From assembly GCA_018372435.1 (NCBI GenBank), contig JAHAJA010000014.1, positions 1 through 64,000 on the forward strand: a stretch of 64,000 bases of DNA, in the 5' to 3' direction. How positions within the stretch are numbered: the first letter of the stretch is position 1; every line of letters starts with the position of its first letter. The position numbers were made by a program, and so were the translations under genes. This document shows positions 36,817 through 45,740 of the stretch, one piece after another. Below the pieces are notes generated by a model, which saw nothing but the letters and a program-made list of their open reading frames with translations, did no database searches and had not been told where the DNA came from. Source of the stretch: Clostridiales bacterium (GTDB lineage: Bacteria; Bacillota; Clostridia; Lachnospirales; Lachnospiraceae).

Positions 36817-37446
36817 AACTCCATCCCCAATTGGCAAAACAATCGTATCAAATTCTTTCATGTGTGTCAACTCATAAAGGTATTCTCTCATGCGGGAATG
36901 AATGGTACGATTTCTTCTAGTTACTCCATATCGAGACTGTACTATATCTCCATCTTGTAATACATTATCCGATATTAGAGTTCCTCCAACAGGAAGCATC
37001 TTCATAATATCGGGCAAGAAATTAATGTATTGACCTTTTGCAGCGTCCATAAACATAAAATCGAAAGACTTACCCTCATCAGATAATTGCTTCAAGATAT
37101 CTGCTGCGTCCCCTTCAAGTAATGTAATACGTTCTTCTTTGCCTGCATATACCATATTCTCTCTCGCCTTTACAATACGTTCAGGCATCTTCTCAATCGT
37201 CGTGATATGACAGTTCTCCGGCATATATTCACTCATCAATATAGAAGAGAAACCAACAGCTGCACCTACTTCTAATATGCTATCTGGTTTTAGGGAACGA
37301 AGCATAAAACGAAGTAGACTCTGCGTAGGCTTCTTGATAATTGGTACATAATCTGCGAGCGCTTGTTTTTCTATCACATTCAATTTTTCTGGCATCTCCC
37401 TCTCTAACGAGAAGATATATGCTGCAATTCTTTCATCTACTATCAT
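36796..37446 (-). CDS. Class I O-methyltransferase (YrrM/TrmR-like)
   Basis: 216 residues. SAM-binding motif ILEVGAAVGFSSILMSEYMP and the metal-dependent catechol-type segment FMFMDAAKGQYINFLPDI place it with the O-methyltransferase 3 family; Bacillus YrrM (TrmR) methylates tRNA 5-hydroxyuridine made by the U32 proteins, and the downstream neighbour here is a U32 protein, so the same pathway is likely. SD AAGGAG, ATG. Its last codons lie inside a structured repeat. Confidence 0.88.
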   Translation of the reverse strand: MIVDERIAAYIFSLEREMPEKLNVIEKQALADYVPIIKKPTQSLLRFMLRSLKPDSILEVGAAVGFSSILMSEYMPENCHITTIEKMPERIVKARENMVYAGKEERITLLEGDAADILKQLSDEGKSFDFMFMDAAKGQYINFLPDIMKMLPVGGTLISDNVLQDGDIVQSRYGVTRRNRTIHSRMREYLYELTHMKEFDTIVLPIGDGVTLSTRI

Positions 37447-37630
37447 GAGATTATACTCCTTATCTATTTAAAAATCACGAAACTCTTTAGTGCTTATAGA
37501 CCTAATATAAAACTCCAGTATACTAAGCACAGAGCAGAATTCCGTAATAACTCTTTGCTCACATTACAAAGGAGTCATTACAGATCTATAACCTGTAACA
37601 ACCCCTTTGGTATCAATCTTAATTTGTATT

Positions 37631-38119
37631 CTACTTTTTTGTACTTGAAGTATCTTTATCTGTACTCGTATCGCTCTTTTTTGTACTTGAACTGTTCTTT
37701 TCCTCTTCATCTTCATCTTTATCTAGGCTGTTTTTATAATTGGAAATGACATCTAATATCTCACCATAAGTCATTGATGCATTTACTATATATTTACCTG
37801 TTTTGATATTTGATTGGAACAGTTTTGCTCGTAAATAGAACGAATACTTGTTGTCAATTACTCGATTCATCTCTAATTTACTCGCGATACTCATTGTTGA
37901 TTCACCCTTTTTAATGGTGATGGTAACATCTTTAACTTTTTCTCCTGCTTCCGCAGCTGCGACTTCACCAAATACTTCATAAGCAAAATCAAACGCCACC
38001 CCACTATACTTAGTTATAAGCATAACTACGATAACATAAAAAAGAATATTTAATAATACGTGTATTACAAAGCTTGATATTCCAAGTATTAGTTTCGATG
38101 TCTGTGATCTTGACTCCAT
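37631..38119 (-). CDS. Short MltG-like membrane protein without the catalytic domain
   Basis: 162 residues. One membrane helix (about 13-37), then a LysM-like subdomain (VTITIKKGESTMSIASKLE, YSFYLRAKLFQSNIKTGKY) that resembles the N-terminal part of YceG/MltG, the endolytic murein transglycosylase. The roughly 200-residue catalytic part with its Glu is absent; the C terminus is a Lys/Asp/Ser/Thr-rich tail. Probably a murein-associated accessory protein. SD AGGGGG, ATG. In line with ylbF and the RNase J gene upstream. Confidence 0.75.
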   Translation of the reverse strand: MESRSQTSKLILGISSFVIHVLLNILFYVIVVMLITKYSGVAFDFAYEVFGEVAAAEAGEKVKDVTITIKKGESTMSIASKLEMNRVIDNKYSFYLRAKLFQSNIKTGKYIVNASMTYGEILDVISNYKNSLDKDEDEEEKNSSSTKKSDTSTDKDTSSTKK

Positions 38120-38140
38120 TGGTGAACCCCCTTTACCGTT

Positions 38141-38476
38141 TTATATGAAATCAACATTCAATTCAATATTATCCCATATATAATGATTAATATCTCTTAA
38201 TGTGGTATTAACTCTTTGTTCTGCTATTAGGAACTCTTGAACACTTGGAAGCATGAGGATATCTTTAAACTCTTCTCTAAGAGATTTGCATATACCTAAT
38301 GAATTCTCTTCTTGATTAAGTTGTATCTGAAAACTTCTCATTCTAAATTCATTCAGGCGAGTTAATAACTTCTCATTCTCTCCAATTTCACCGTATAGAC
38401 GTCGATATTGATTATATTCGTTACTCTGCTTGATCGAATCAACCAAGTTTTTCATCTGATATTCTATATCACTCAT
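38141..38476 (-). CDS. YlbF family protein
   Basis: 111 residues, all-helical, of the YlbF/YmcA family whose Bacillus members (with YaaT) form a complex that helps RNase Y mature mRNAs and influences sporulation and competence. The helical pattern around VDSIKQSNEYNQYRRLYGEI and FKDILMLPSVQEFLIAEQRVN is typical. It lies 23 bases after the RNase J gene, a fitting RNA-processing neighbour. Confidence 0.82.
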   Translation of the reverse strand: MSDIEYQMKNLVDSIKQSNEYNQYRRLYGEIGENEKLLTRLNEFRMRSFQIQLNQEENSLGICKSLREEFKDILMLPSVQEFLIAEQRVNTTLRDINHYIWDNIELNVDFI

Positions 38477-38499
38477 TAAGATCCGCCTTTACTCAGTTC

Positions 38500-40170
38500 C
38501 TACACTTCCATAATGATTGGTAAAATCATTGGATTTCTCTTCGTTTTCTTCCATAGATAATCACTTAGAGAATCCTTAATCTCCATCTTAATCTTGCCCC
38601 AATCGGTAACGTTACGATCAATACATTTATCTAGTGCATTATTAACTACTTCTCTTGCATCATCCATAAGTGTTTCTGACTCTCTTACATAAACGAAACC
38701 ACGTGATACAATATCTGGTCCTGAAAGTATCTGATTGCTGTATTTTTCTAATGTTACAACTACAATTAATAAACCATTCTCTGCTAGATGTTGACGATCA
38801 CGAAGAACGATATTACCAACATCACCAACTCCAAGACCATCTACTAAGATACCTTGTGCTGGTACTTTACCAACTACAGCTGCTTTTTCTTCAGAAACTT
38901 CAAGTACATCACCAGTAGATAAGATGCGAATATTATCTTTTGGAATTCCAAGACTTTCCGCGATCTCTGCATGTTTCATAAGATGGCGGTATTCACCATG
39001 CACTGGAATAGCATATTGAGGCTTAGTAAGAGCATAGATTAACTTAATTTCTTCCTGACAGGCATGTCCAGATACGTGAGTATCTTGGAATACTACTTTA
39101 GCACCCTTCATTGATAATTCATTAATTACCTTAGAAACTGGTTTTTCATTACCAGGTATTGGTGTTGAACTAAAGATAACCGTATCACCAGGTTTAATTG
39201 TAACTTTTTTGTGAATAGATGCTGCCATTCTTGATAGTGCTGCCATGGCTTCTCCTTGGCTACCAGTTGTAATTAATACAAGCTGCTCATCCGAATAGTT
39301 TTTCATCTGTTCAATATCAATTAAAACATTATCAGGCATATTAATATATCCAAGTTCTGATGCTGTCGATATAATATTAACCATGCTACGACCTTCAATT
39401 ACAACCTTACGATTGTATTTCACAGCAGAATTGATAACCTGTTGTACACGATCTACGTTAGAAGCAAATGTTGCTACGATGATACGATGTTTCGTATTCT
39501 CAGCAAATATATTCTCAAATGTTTTTCCAACTGTACGCTCAGACATGGTATAACCAGGTCTCTCTACATTAGTACTATCGCACATTAAGGCTAGTACACC
39601 CTTCTTGCCGATTTCAGCAAATCGTTGTAAATCGATTGTACTTCCGAATACTGGAGTATAATCTACTTTAAAGTCACCAGTATGAACAATAATTCCAGCT
39701 GGTGAATAGATTGCTAGAGCAGCTGCATCCGCAATACTATGATTTGTACGAATGAATTCAATACGGAAACAACCAAGATTGATAGATTGTCCATATTTAA
39801 TAACTTTACGTTTCGTATTCTTTAATAAGTTGTGTTCCTTTAACTTATTCTCAATGATTCCTATTGTAAGTTTTGTTGCATAGATTGGAACATTGATATT
39901 CTTAAGAACATATGGTAAACCACCAATATGATCTTCATGGGCATGAGTGATTACAAACCCTTTTACTTTATCTATATTATTCATAAGATATGTTACATCT
40001 GGTATAACTAAATCAATACCTAACATATCATCTTCTGGGAATGAAAGACCACAATCAACTACAATGATACTGTCTTCATATTCAAACGCTGTAATATTCA
40101 TTCCTATTTGTTCTAGTCCACCTAGAGGAATGATCTTTACTCCCTTTCCATTTGTTTCTTTTGCTTTCAA
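38500..40170 (-). CDS. rnj: Ribonuclease J
   Basis: 556 residues, standard length. Metallo-beta-lactamase/beta-CASP nuclease with both endo- and 5'-exonuclease activity in mRNA decay and rRNA processing. Metal site THAHEDHIGG (about 74-83), HTGDF, CDSTN, ATFASNVDRVQQ (beta-CASP) and VHGEYRH are visible. The start is a TTG at 40168-40170, about 8 bases after GGAGGTG. Whether it is the J1 or J2 paralogue is not decidable from this window. Confidence 0.93.
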   Translation of the reverse strand: MKAKETNGKGVKIIPLGGLEQIGMNITAFEYEDSIIVVDCGLSFPEDDMLGIDLVIPDVTYLMNNIDKVKGFVITHAHEDHIGGLPYVLKNINVPIYATKLTIGIIENKLKEHNLLKNTKRKVIKYGQSINLGCFRIEFIRTNHSIADAAALAIYSPAGIIVHTGDFKVDYTPVFGSTIDLQRFAEIGKKGVLALMCDSTNVERPGYTMSERTVGKTFENIFAENTKHRIIVATFASNVDRVQQVINSAVKYNRKVVIEGRSMVNIISTASELGYINMPDNVLIDIEQMKNYSDEQLVLITTGSQGEAMAALSRMAASIHKKVTIKPGDTVIFSSTPIPGNEKPVSKVINELSMKGAKVVFQDTHVSGHACQEEIKLIYALTKPQYAIPVHGEYRHLMKHAEIAESLGIPKDNIRILSTGDVLEVSEEKAAVVGKVPAQGILVDGLGVGDVGNIVLRDRQHLAENGLLIVVVTLEKYSNQILSGPDIVSRGFVYVRESETLMDDAREVVNNALDKCIDRNVTDWGKIKMEIKDSLSDYLWKKTKRNPMILPIIMEV

Positions 40171-40296
40171 AAAATAGCACCTCCAATGATTTTTTTATTC
40201 TATATTTCGATCATTGTTAATATACAGTTATACTGCCTGCATTCGTCATTTGGAGTGCGTCTCTACATATTCACTTTATTTATCGTTACTACTCAG

Positions 40297-40773
40297 TTAA
40301 GCTCTATCTGAGCCATCCTTTTTTTCACGTTGGCACTTAGTACAATAACCAAACAGTTTCACTTCATGGTCTACTACACGAAAACCCTTCGATTCATATA
40401 TTCTTTGTTCTAGCGTTTCAAGCAAATCATCTTCAAAAGAAAATACATTTCCACAATTGTGACAAATTAAGTGGTGATGATGGTGTTCAAAGTTTTCTTT
40501 TCCTAACTTTCCTATCTCATAGCGTACATAACCATCATCTAAGTTTAATTTATCAATTAAATGTAACTCCGATAATAGTTGAATCGTACGATATACTGTA
40601 GCTAGTCCGATTTCAGGATATCTTTCTTTGACACAATCATATATTTCCTCTGCAGTTAAATGCTTATCTGGTCTACTATCCAAAACTTCTAAAATCGCAA
40701 TTCTTTGTGTCGTAACTTTTAATCCGTTTTCTTTTAATAATTCTTTAAAACGCGTTTGGTTATTAGACATCAT
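40297..40773 (-). CDS. fur: Fur family transcriptional regulator
   Basis: 158 residues from the ATG at 40773 (or 157 from the next ATG); both follow AGGGGGG. The longer ORF to 40971 adds 66 hydrophobic residues and is unlikely. The winged helix (QRIAILEVLDSRPDKHLTAEE, IGLATVYRTIQLL) is followed by the metal/dimer domain with HHHHHLICHNCG and the second zinc pair CTKC. The full set of His residues favours iron-sensing Fur over PerR, though this is not certain. In the conserved ireB-ruvX-DUF1292-fur series. Confidence 0.88.
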   Translation of the reverse strand: MMSNNQTRFKELLKENGLKVTTQRIAILEVLDSRPDKHLTAEEIYDCVKERYPEIGLATVYRTIQLLSELHLIDKLNLDDGYVRYEIGKLGKENFEHHHHHLICHNCGNVFSFEDDLLETLEQRIYESKGFRVVDHEVKLFGYCTKCQREKKDGSDRA

Positions 40774-41035
40774 GGCCCCCCTGCCTGTTATTACAGGTAT
40801 AATAAAGTAAGTGCACAGTAGCATAGCTACGTTACACAGATAGAGATACTCCCTATTAACAAAATGCATAATATTCCAATGATTATATATACACTTAAGT
40901 TTTGCTTTATTGTTCATCTTTGCATCGTATAGCAATGCAATGGCTTTATTGCCTTTTCTATATCTAAACATCGCACTAAGCGATTCGTATCTTTCTCTCT
41001 TTTACTTTGCAAGCTGACTTGCAAACTTCGTCCTA

Positions 41036-41323
41036 TTATTCTTTTTCTAATTCAATATCCGTATCATCAAGCATCTCTATAAATACTTTTGAAATTGCTT
41101 GTAATTCGTTATCATCTTCAACAACATCATAAAGAATTTCATCTGCTTCATTTGCTGATTCTCTTAATATTAATGCATTTGCTTCTTCATCTTCAATAGA
41201 ATCTGCTACTAAGATATAGTTTACACCATTAATCATTGTTTGTTCAAGTACATAGAATTCTATCTTTTCATTGTCCTGTGTAGTAAACACAATTTTTTCC
41301 TGCTTGTCTTGCTTTTCTTCCAT
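41036..41323 (-). CDS. DUF1292 family protein
   Basis: 95 residues, strongly acidic, of the YrzB-like DUF1292 family found after ruvX across clostridia and bacilli. EKIVFTTQDNEKIEFYVLEQT followed by YILVADS fits. Function unknown. Its ribosome site GGAG lies within the last codons of ruvX, so the two are coupled. Confidence 0.85.
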   Translation of the reverse strand: MEEKQDKQEKIVFTTQDNEKIEFYVLEQTMINGVNYILVADSIEDEEANALILRESANEADEILYDVVEDDNELQAISKVFIEMLDDTDIELEKE

Positions 41324-41326
41324 TAT

Positions 41327-41782
41327 CTATTCTCCTTCGCTTGCATTGTCCATAGTTCGCTCCATGGCTAATTTATCTAAATACCCTTGTAATATGAAAA
41401 CTGCAGCTACTTTATCTACAACTTTAGCTCGATTTTCTCTACGTACATCGCCTTCTATAAGCGCTTGATGTGCTGCAACGGTTGTTAGTCTTTCATCCCA
41501 TAAAACTACTTCTAATCCTGTACGTCTTCGTAACATCTCTGCAAATTCTTCTGATTTCTCTGCACGTTCACCAATTGTATTGTTCATATTCTTAGGATAT
41601 CCAAGAACTATGCACTTAACTTCATATTCTTTGGCTAATTCCTCAATTCTAGCAAGTGTCTGTCTTAACTTGTCAGGTTGTTTTCTTCGAATTACTTCAA
41701 TTCCCTGTGCAGTTAATAATAGTGCATCACTAATTGCCACACCAACTGTAACTGAGCCATAATCCAGCCCCATTATTCTCAT
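41327..41782 (-). CDS. ruvX: Holliday junction resolvase-like protein RuvX (YqgF)
   Basis: 151 residues from the ATG at 41782, after GGAG; the track-length reading to 41800 has no ribosome site. RNase H-fold nuclease implicated in 16S rRNA 5' end maturation and recombination. MGLDYGSVTVGVAISD carries the first catalytic Asp, CIVLGYPKNMNNTIG the second motif, and WDERLTTVAAHQALIEGDVRR the third. Clustered with ireB and DUF1292 as usual. Confidence 0.92.
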   Translation of the reverse strand: MRIMGLDYGSVTVGVAISDALLLTAQGIEVIRRKQPDKLRQTLARIEELAKEYEVKCIVLGYPKNMNNTIGERAEKSEEFAEMLRRRTGLEVVLWDERLTTVAAHQALIEGDVRRENRAKVVDKVAAVFILQGYLDKLAMERTMDNASEGE

Positions 41783-41804
41783 AAAATCTCCAATCCGCAA
41801 ATCT

Positions 41805-41949
41805 AATAATTCTGACTAGTGTACTGACATGTTCATCTTTAGACAAAACCTACTGTATCGTTTCGTTAATTATGATTGTGTCAGCACACTTAGCTTCCAT
41901 TATGTGTAAAAACCGTAATGCACAATGGACTACCACATCTAGAATTATT
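41805..41949. repeat. Inverted-repeat element between ireB and ruvX
   Basis: Ends AATAATTCT (41805-41813) and AGAATTATT (41941-41949) are exact complements 127 bases apart, with an inner pair AGTGTACTGACA / TGTCAGCACACT. The right end stops one base before the ireB stop codon. No ORF. Confidence 0.5.
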
Positions 41950-41950
41950 C

Positions 41951-42214
41951 TTATTTTGTTAGTCTCGTATTAATATAATTTTCCAAAAGTTCTTCTAAGA
42001 TTTCATCACGTTCAACTTTCATGATTAAACTTCTTGCACCTTTGTGGCTTGTAATATAAGTAGGATCCCCTGACATAATATAACCAACGATTTGATTTAC
42101 TGGATTGTATCCTTTTTCTGTTAATGCAGTAAATATTGTGGCAATTACTTCACTTACCTGAATCTCAGGTTCCTTCTGTACTTTAAAATATTGAGTATTA
42201 CTATTGTCTTGCAT
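41951..42214 (-). CDS. ireB: IreB family regulatory phosphoprotein
   Basis: 87 residues, the usual length of UPF0297. In Enterococcus IreB is phosphorylated by the PASTA kinase IreK and limits cephalosporin resistance. The Thr-rich N terminus NSNTQYFKV contains the expected phosphosite region, and NPVNQIVGYIMSGDPTYITSHKGAR is the family signature. SD AAGGGAA, ATG. Usually follows alaS, which is not in this window. Confidence 0.93.
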   Translation of the reverse strand: MQDNSNTQYFKVQKEPEIQVSEVIATIFTALTEKGYNPVNQIVGYIMSGDPTYITSHKGARSLIMKVERDEILEELLENYINTRLTK

Positions 42215-42328
42215 GTTATCACGTTCCCTTTTCTAGCAATTTGTTACATATTGCTTTATCATTAATCTCCGTTATAATTATATTAATATATCCGAGCTAA
42301 AAATTCAATGTATTATTTTGAATAATTG

Positions 42329-42355
42329 ATAAGTTACATGTTTTTTGTAACTTAT
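42329..42355. other. Hairpin downstream of mtaB
   Basis: Perfect 9 bp stem ATAAGTTAC / GTAACTTAT with a nine-base loop. No T run on the minus strand, so a terminator role is uncertain. Confidence 0.35.
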
Positions 42356-42379
42356 GCTCATCATTTTTCTATAATTTTT

Positions 42380-43774
42380 CTATAATGGAGAAACAGCTGA
42401 GTCATAACAAGCATAAAGAACATCATCTGTAACAAAATCAAGAATCTTTACTGACACTATTTTATTAATCAATGTATCATCACCTTCTACAGCAACTTTA
42501 ACATACCTATTCGTATGTCCCACTACATAAGAATTATCCTTAATTGTCACAACTTCTTCAAACAAAACGGTATCTTCTTCACCAATAAATGATTGGTAAT
42601 AGGAATGATTATTCTCTTTATCAAGTGTAATTAAAACTTCACTCCGCTTATGTTTTATACTTTCATCGACCTGGTCTTCCATAGCTGCTGCTTTTGTTCC
42701 CTGTCTCTTTGAATACTTGAATATATGAGTTTGAGCAAATTTTATTTTCTTAAGGAATTCCCTTGTAACTTCGAATTCTTCCTCAGTTTCGCCAGGGAAA
42801 CCTACGATAACATCAGTTGTAATGGCAGGCTTATCAAAATACTCTCGTAATAATTCACATTTTTCGTAATACATAGTCGTATCATATTTACGATTCATTC
42901 TCTTTAAGGTTGTATCACAACCACTTTGAAGTGATAAATGAAAATGAGGACAGAATTTTTTGTTCTTACTTAAAGTTTTAACAAATTCATCCGTGATTAT
43001 TCTTGGTTCTAGCGATCCAAGACGAATGCGCTCTAATCCTTCGACTTCACTAATCTCTGTAATCACCTGTAATAACGGAGTGTTTTGTGCTTGATTAATT
43101 GCTTGATCGTATTCGTCCGCTGTATTACTATCCATACCAAAAGAAGATAGATGGATCCCTGTTAACACAACTTCTTTATATCCCTTTTCCACCAAGCGGT
43201 GTACTTCAGCTAAGATATCTTCTTTTTTTCTACTTCTTATTCTTCCCCTTGTATATGGAATAATACAGTACGAGCAAAATTGATTACATCCATCCTGAAT
43301 CTTCATATAAGCTCTAGTTTTCTCTGATAACGAACCAATTGCCAATTCTTCATACTCTGTATCATGTGCAATATCAATAACAGCTTCATTATAAGTACTA
43401 TTATCTAGATATGCCTCCACTAAAGATACAATTTGTTTCTTTTGATTGTTACCTACGACAAGATTGATTGCTTCATCTTGTTCAAGTGCTTCTTTTGCAG
43501 CTTGAGCATAACAACCAACTGCAACTACTACTGCATTCTCATTATTTTTCTTTGCCTTGTGTAACATCTGTCTTGATTTTCGATCAGCTATATTTGTCAC
43601 TGTGCAAGTATTTACCACATATATATCTGCTTTGTCGTTGAATTCTACGACTTTATATGAGGCATCTTTAAATAATTGTTCCATTGCCTCTGTTTCATAT
43701 GAATTTACTTTACACCCTAATGTTAAGAATGCTACTTTCTTAACATTGCTATCCTGATTATTTAGATTACTCAT
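42380..43774 (-). CDS. mtaB: tRNA methylthiotransferase MtaB
   Basis: 464 residues from the ATG at 43774 (SD AAAGGA); the ORF extends to 43801 without a ribosome site. Radical SAM enzyme converting t6A37 to ms2t6A37 in tRNA. N-terminal iron-sulfur domain FLTLGCKVNSYETEAMEQLF with further Cys in NTCTVTN and GCYAQ, radical SAM cluster CNQFCSYCIIPYTRGRIRSR, and a C-terminal TRAM-like tail. The LGCKVN motif separates it from MiaB and RimO. Confidence 0.93.
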   Translation of the reverse strand: MSNLNNQDSNVKKVAFLTLGCKVNSYETEAMEQLFKDASYKVVEFNDKADIYVVNTCTVTNIADRKSRQMLHKAKKNNENAVVVAVGCYAQAAKEALEQDEAINLVVGNNQKKQIVSLVEAYLDNSTYNEAVIDIAHDTEYEELAIGSLSEKTRAYMKIQDGCNQFCSYCIIPYTRGRIRSRKKEDILAEVHRLVEKGYKEVVLTGIHLSSFGMDSNTADEYDQAINQAQNTPLLQVITEISEVEGLERIRLGSLEPRIITDEFVKTLSKNKKFCPHFHLSLQSGCDTTLKRMNRKYDTTMYYEKCELLREYFDKPAITTDVIVGFPGETEEEFEVTREFLKKIKFAQTHIFKYSKRQGTKAAAMEDQVDESIKHKRSEVLITLDKENNHSYYQSFIGEEDTVLFEEVVTIKDNSYVVGHTNRYVKVAVEGDDTLINKIVSVKILDFVTDDVLYACYDSAVSPL

Positions 43775-43854
43775 TCCAATTCCTTTCAATAAAATGGACA
43801 AACTTTTTGACGTTTCTTACGTTTGTCATGGCCTATTTTTATCTATATTGCATA

Positions 43855-43883
43855 TTGACTTTTCAATGTTGAAACTGTAGTAT
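43855..43883 (+). promoter_or_regulatory. Promoter of the HPr-like gene
   Basis: TTGACT (43855-43860), 17 bases, TAGTAT (43878-43883); a further TATAAT-like stretch follows a few bases later. Housekeeping sigma-A type. Confidence 0.5.
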
Positions 43884-43967
43884 TATAGTATAATAAACGA
43901 TAGTAAAAACAAGCGATTTCGTATCTTTTCTATTGTTTAAATTCAAACACCTAAGGAGGATTTTACT

Positions 43968-44201
43968 ATGAAAACAGTTAGAATTTCATTAAATTCAATT
44001 GATAAGGTAAAAGCATTCGTTAATGAAGTAACAAAATTTAATACTGATTTTGATTTAGTTTCTGGTAGATATGTAATTGATGCAAAATCAATCATGGGTA
44101 TCTTCAGTTTAGATTTATCAAAACCAATTGATTTAAACATTCATAACGAAGAAAGCGTAGATACTATTTTAGCAGCACTTGCTCCATATATCGTTGAATA
44201 G
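43968..44201 (+). CDS. HPr-like protein lacking the phosphorylatable histidine
   Basis: 77 residues, slightly short for HPr. VRISLNSIDKVKAFVNEVTKF and AKSIMGIFSLDLSKPIDL align with HPr strands; Ser41 in KSIMG matches the regulatory Ser46. No His exists before that point, so the PEP-dependent phosphorelay residue (His15) is missing, as in Crh. Its role is therefore more likely regulatory. SD AGGAGG, ATG, own promoter and terminator. Confidence 0.85.
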   Translation: MKTVRISLNSIDKVKAFVNEVTKFNTDFDLVSGRYVIDAKSIMGIFSLDLSKPIDLNIHNEESVDTILAALAPYIVE

Positions 44202-44251
44202 TTAGTAAGTTATTGGTAATATGCGCGAGAGGTAAGTAATTACTTATTGGG

Positions 44252-44278
44252 GAGGATACGTAGTATCCTCTTTTTTTT
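44252..44278 (+). terminator. Terminator of the HPr-like gene
   Basis: Perfect 8 bp stem GAGGATAC / GTATCCTC with a three-base loop and eight T. Confidence 0.92.
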
Positions 44279-44431
44279 ATGCACTTTTATTTCTTCTCGT
44301 CTATATTATTACTTATATCAGCCAAATACAATGATCCCTTATCATTCTAAAGAACATTCACAGTGACCACATTTAGTTAGCTAAGAGCTTTCTATATGCA
44401 GTCACTATGAATCTGTACTTATTTTGTAACT

Positions 44432-45610
44432 TTATTTCACTTCAATCGTTTCGATTGTATCTAACGCTGTTTTTACTAACTCGTCAATCTTTTCTTCTAG
44501 ATTACGTTCTGATCGTTGGATTATTCCAATATTTGGTTTTGTAACTGGGTGCTTTGCTACGAAGATAGTACAGCAATCTTCAAACGGTAAGATTGATGTT
44601 TCATATGTGTTAATCTTCTCTGCAATATCAACGATATCTTGTTTATCAAAACCGATTACTGGACGATACACTGGGATTTCACAAACTGCATCTGTTGCTG
44701 CAAGACTTTGCATTGTCTGACTAGCTACTTGTCCAATACTTTCTCCCGTAATTAATCCAAGGCAGTTTGTACTTGTTGCAATTGTTTGCGCAATACGCAT
44801 CATATATCTTCTCATAATTATTGTTAATTCATCATGAGGACATTTCTCATAGATATATAACTGAATATCAGTAAAGTTAACTACATGAAGGTTGATTGGA
44901 CCTGAATATCTCGAAACAAGCTTAGCTAAATCAACAACCTTTTGTTTTGCTCTTTCACTTGTATATGGTGGAGCGTGAAAATAAACAGCGTCAATTTTAA
45001 CACCACGTTTTGAAATCATATATCCAGCAACTGGACTATCAATACCACCTGATAGTAATAACATTGCTTTACCGTTAGTACCAACTGGCATTCCACCTGG
45101 TCCTGGAATAATCATAGAATATACATATGCCTTGTGTCTAACCTCTACGTTAATACGTACTTTTGGCTCTCTAACATCTACTTTCATCTCTGGGAAGCGG
45201 TCTAATAATGCTGCTCCCATATCGATACAGATATCAGGGGATTTGATTGGATATTGTTTATCTCCACGTTTTGCTTCTACTTTGAATGTGAAGTTACGAT
45301 CTGGATATTGGTTTTCTACAAAATCTCCTACTTCTTTAACAAGGTTATCCCAAGCTGTATTCTCAATGATTACGACAGGACAGATTGCGGCAATACCAAA
45401 TACTCGCTGAAGTGCTTCTACAGTCTCCTCATAATCATATTCTGATAGTGCTTCGATATAGATTCTTCCTTGCTCTTTTGATACATAAAACTCCCCATCA
45501 ATATCTTTTAATGCATATTTGATCTGATCACGTAATGCATTTTCGAATAAATAACGGTTCTTTCCTTTAATTCCGATTTCAGCATACTTTATTAGGAATG
45601 CTTTAAACAT
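44432..45610 (-). CDS. thiI: tRNA 4-thiouridine synthase ThiI
   Basis: 392 residues from the ATG at 45610 (SD AGGTGGG); the ORF begins at 45646. Makes s4U8 in tRNA, and sulfur for thiamine in some species. N-terminal ferredoxin-like and THUMP domains (FLIKYAEIGIKGKNRYLFE), then the PP-loop ATPase motif LLLSGGIDSPVAGYMIS and EDCCTIFVAKHPVTKP. There is no C-terminal rhodanese domain, as is normal in Firmicutes, where the adjacent cysteine desulfurase delivers sulfur directly. Confidence 0.94.
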   Translation of the reverse strand: MFKAFLIKYAEIGIKGKNRYLFENALRDQIKYALKDIDGEFYVSKEQGRIYIEALSEYDYEETVEALQRVFGIAAICPVVIIENTAWDNLVKEVGDFVENQYPDRNFTFKVEAKRGDKQYPIKSPDICIDMGAALLDRFPEMKVDVREPKVRINVEVRHKAYVYSMIIPGPGGMPVGTNGKAMLLLSGGIDSPVAGYMISKRGVKIDAVYFHAPPYTSERAKQKVVDLAKLVSRYSGPINLHVVNFTDIQLYIYEKCPHDELTIIMRRYMMRIAQTIATSTNCLGLITGESIGQVASQTMQSLAATDAVCEIPVYRPVIGFDKQDIVDIAEKINTYETSILPFEDCCTIFVAKHPVTKPNIGIIQRSERNLEEKIDELVKTALDTIETIEVK

Positions 45611-45740
45611 ATATTCCCACCTGTGCCTTTCTTTATTGTATCTCATAGTTTATCATGATTCATAATTCATCTCATAATCCAAAACTTATCTAATAATTTA
45701 TCATAATTAATAACAGTGTATCAATTTTCCTCTATCTATC

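Noticed and set aside
37549..37583. GTAATAACTC... hairpin between the O-methyltransferase and MltG-like genes
   Set aside because: Several mismatches and no T run; a terminator or element cannot be supported.
40774..40971. N-terminal extension of fur
   Set aside because: 66 unrelated residues precede the normal Fur start, and a ribosome site precedes the internal ATG.
44349..44411. TTCACAGTGAC / GTCACTATGAA inverted repeat before the thiI stop
   Set aside because: Imperfect, loop about 40 bases, no T run; too weak to call a terminator or element.
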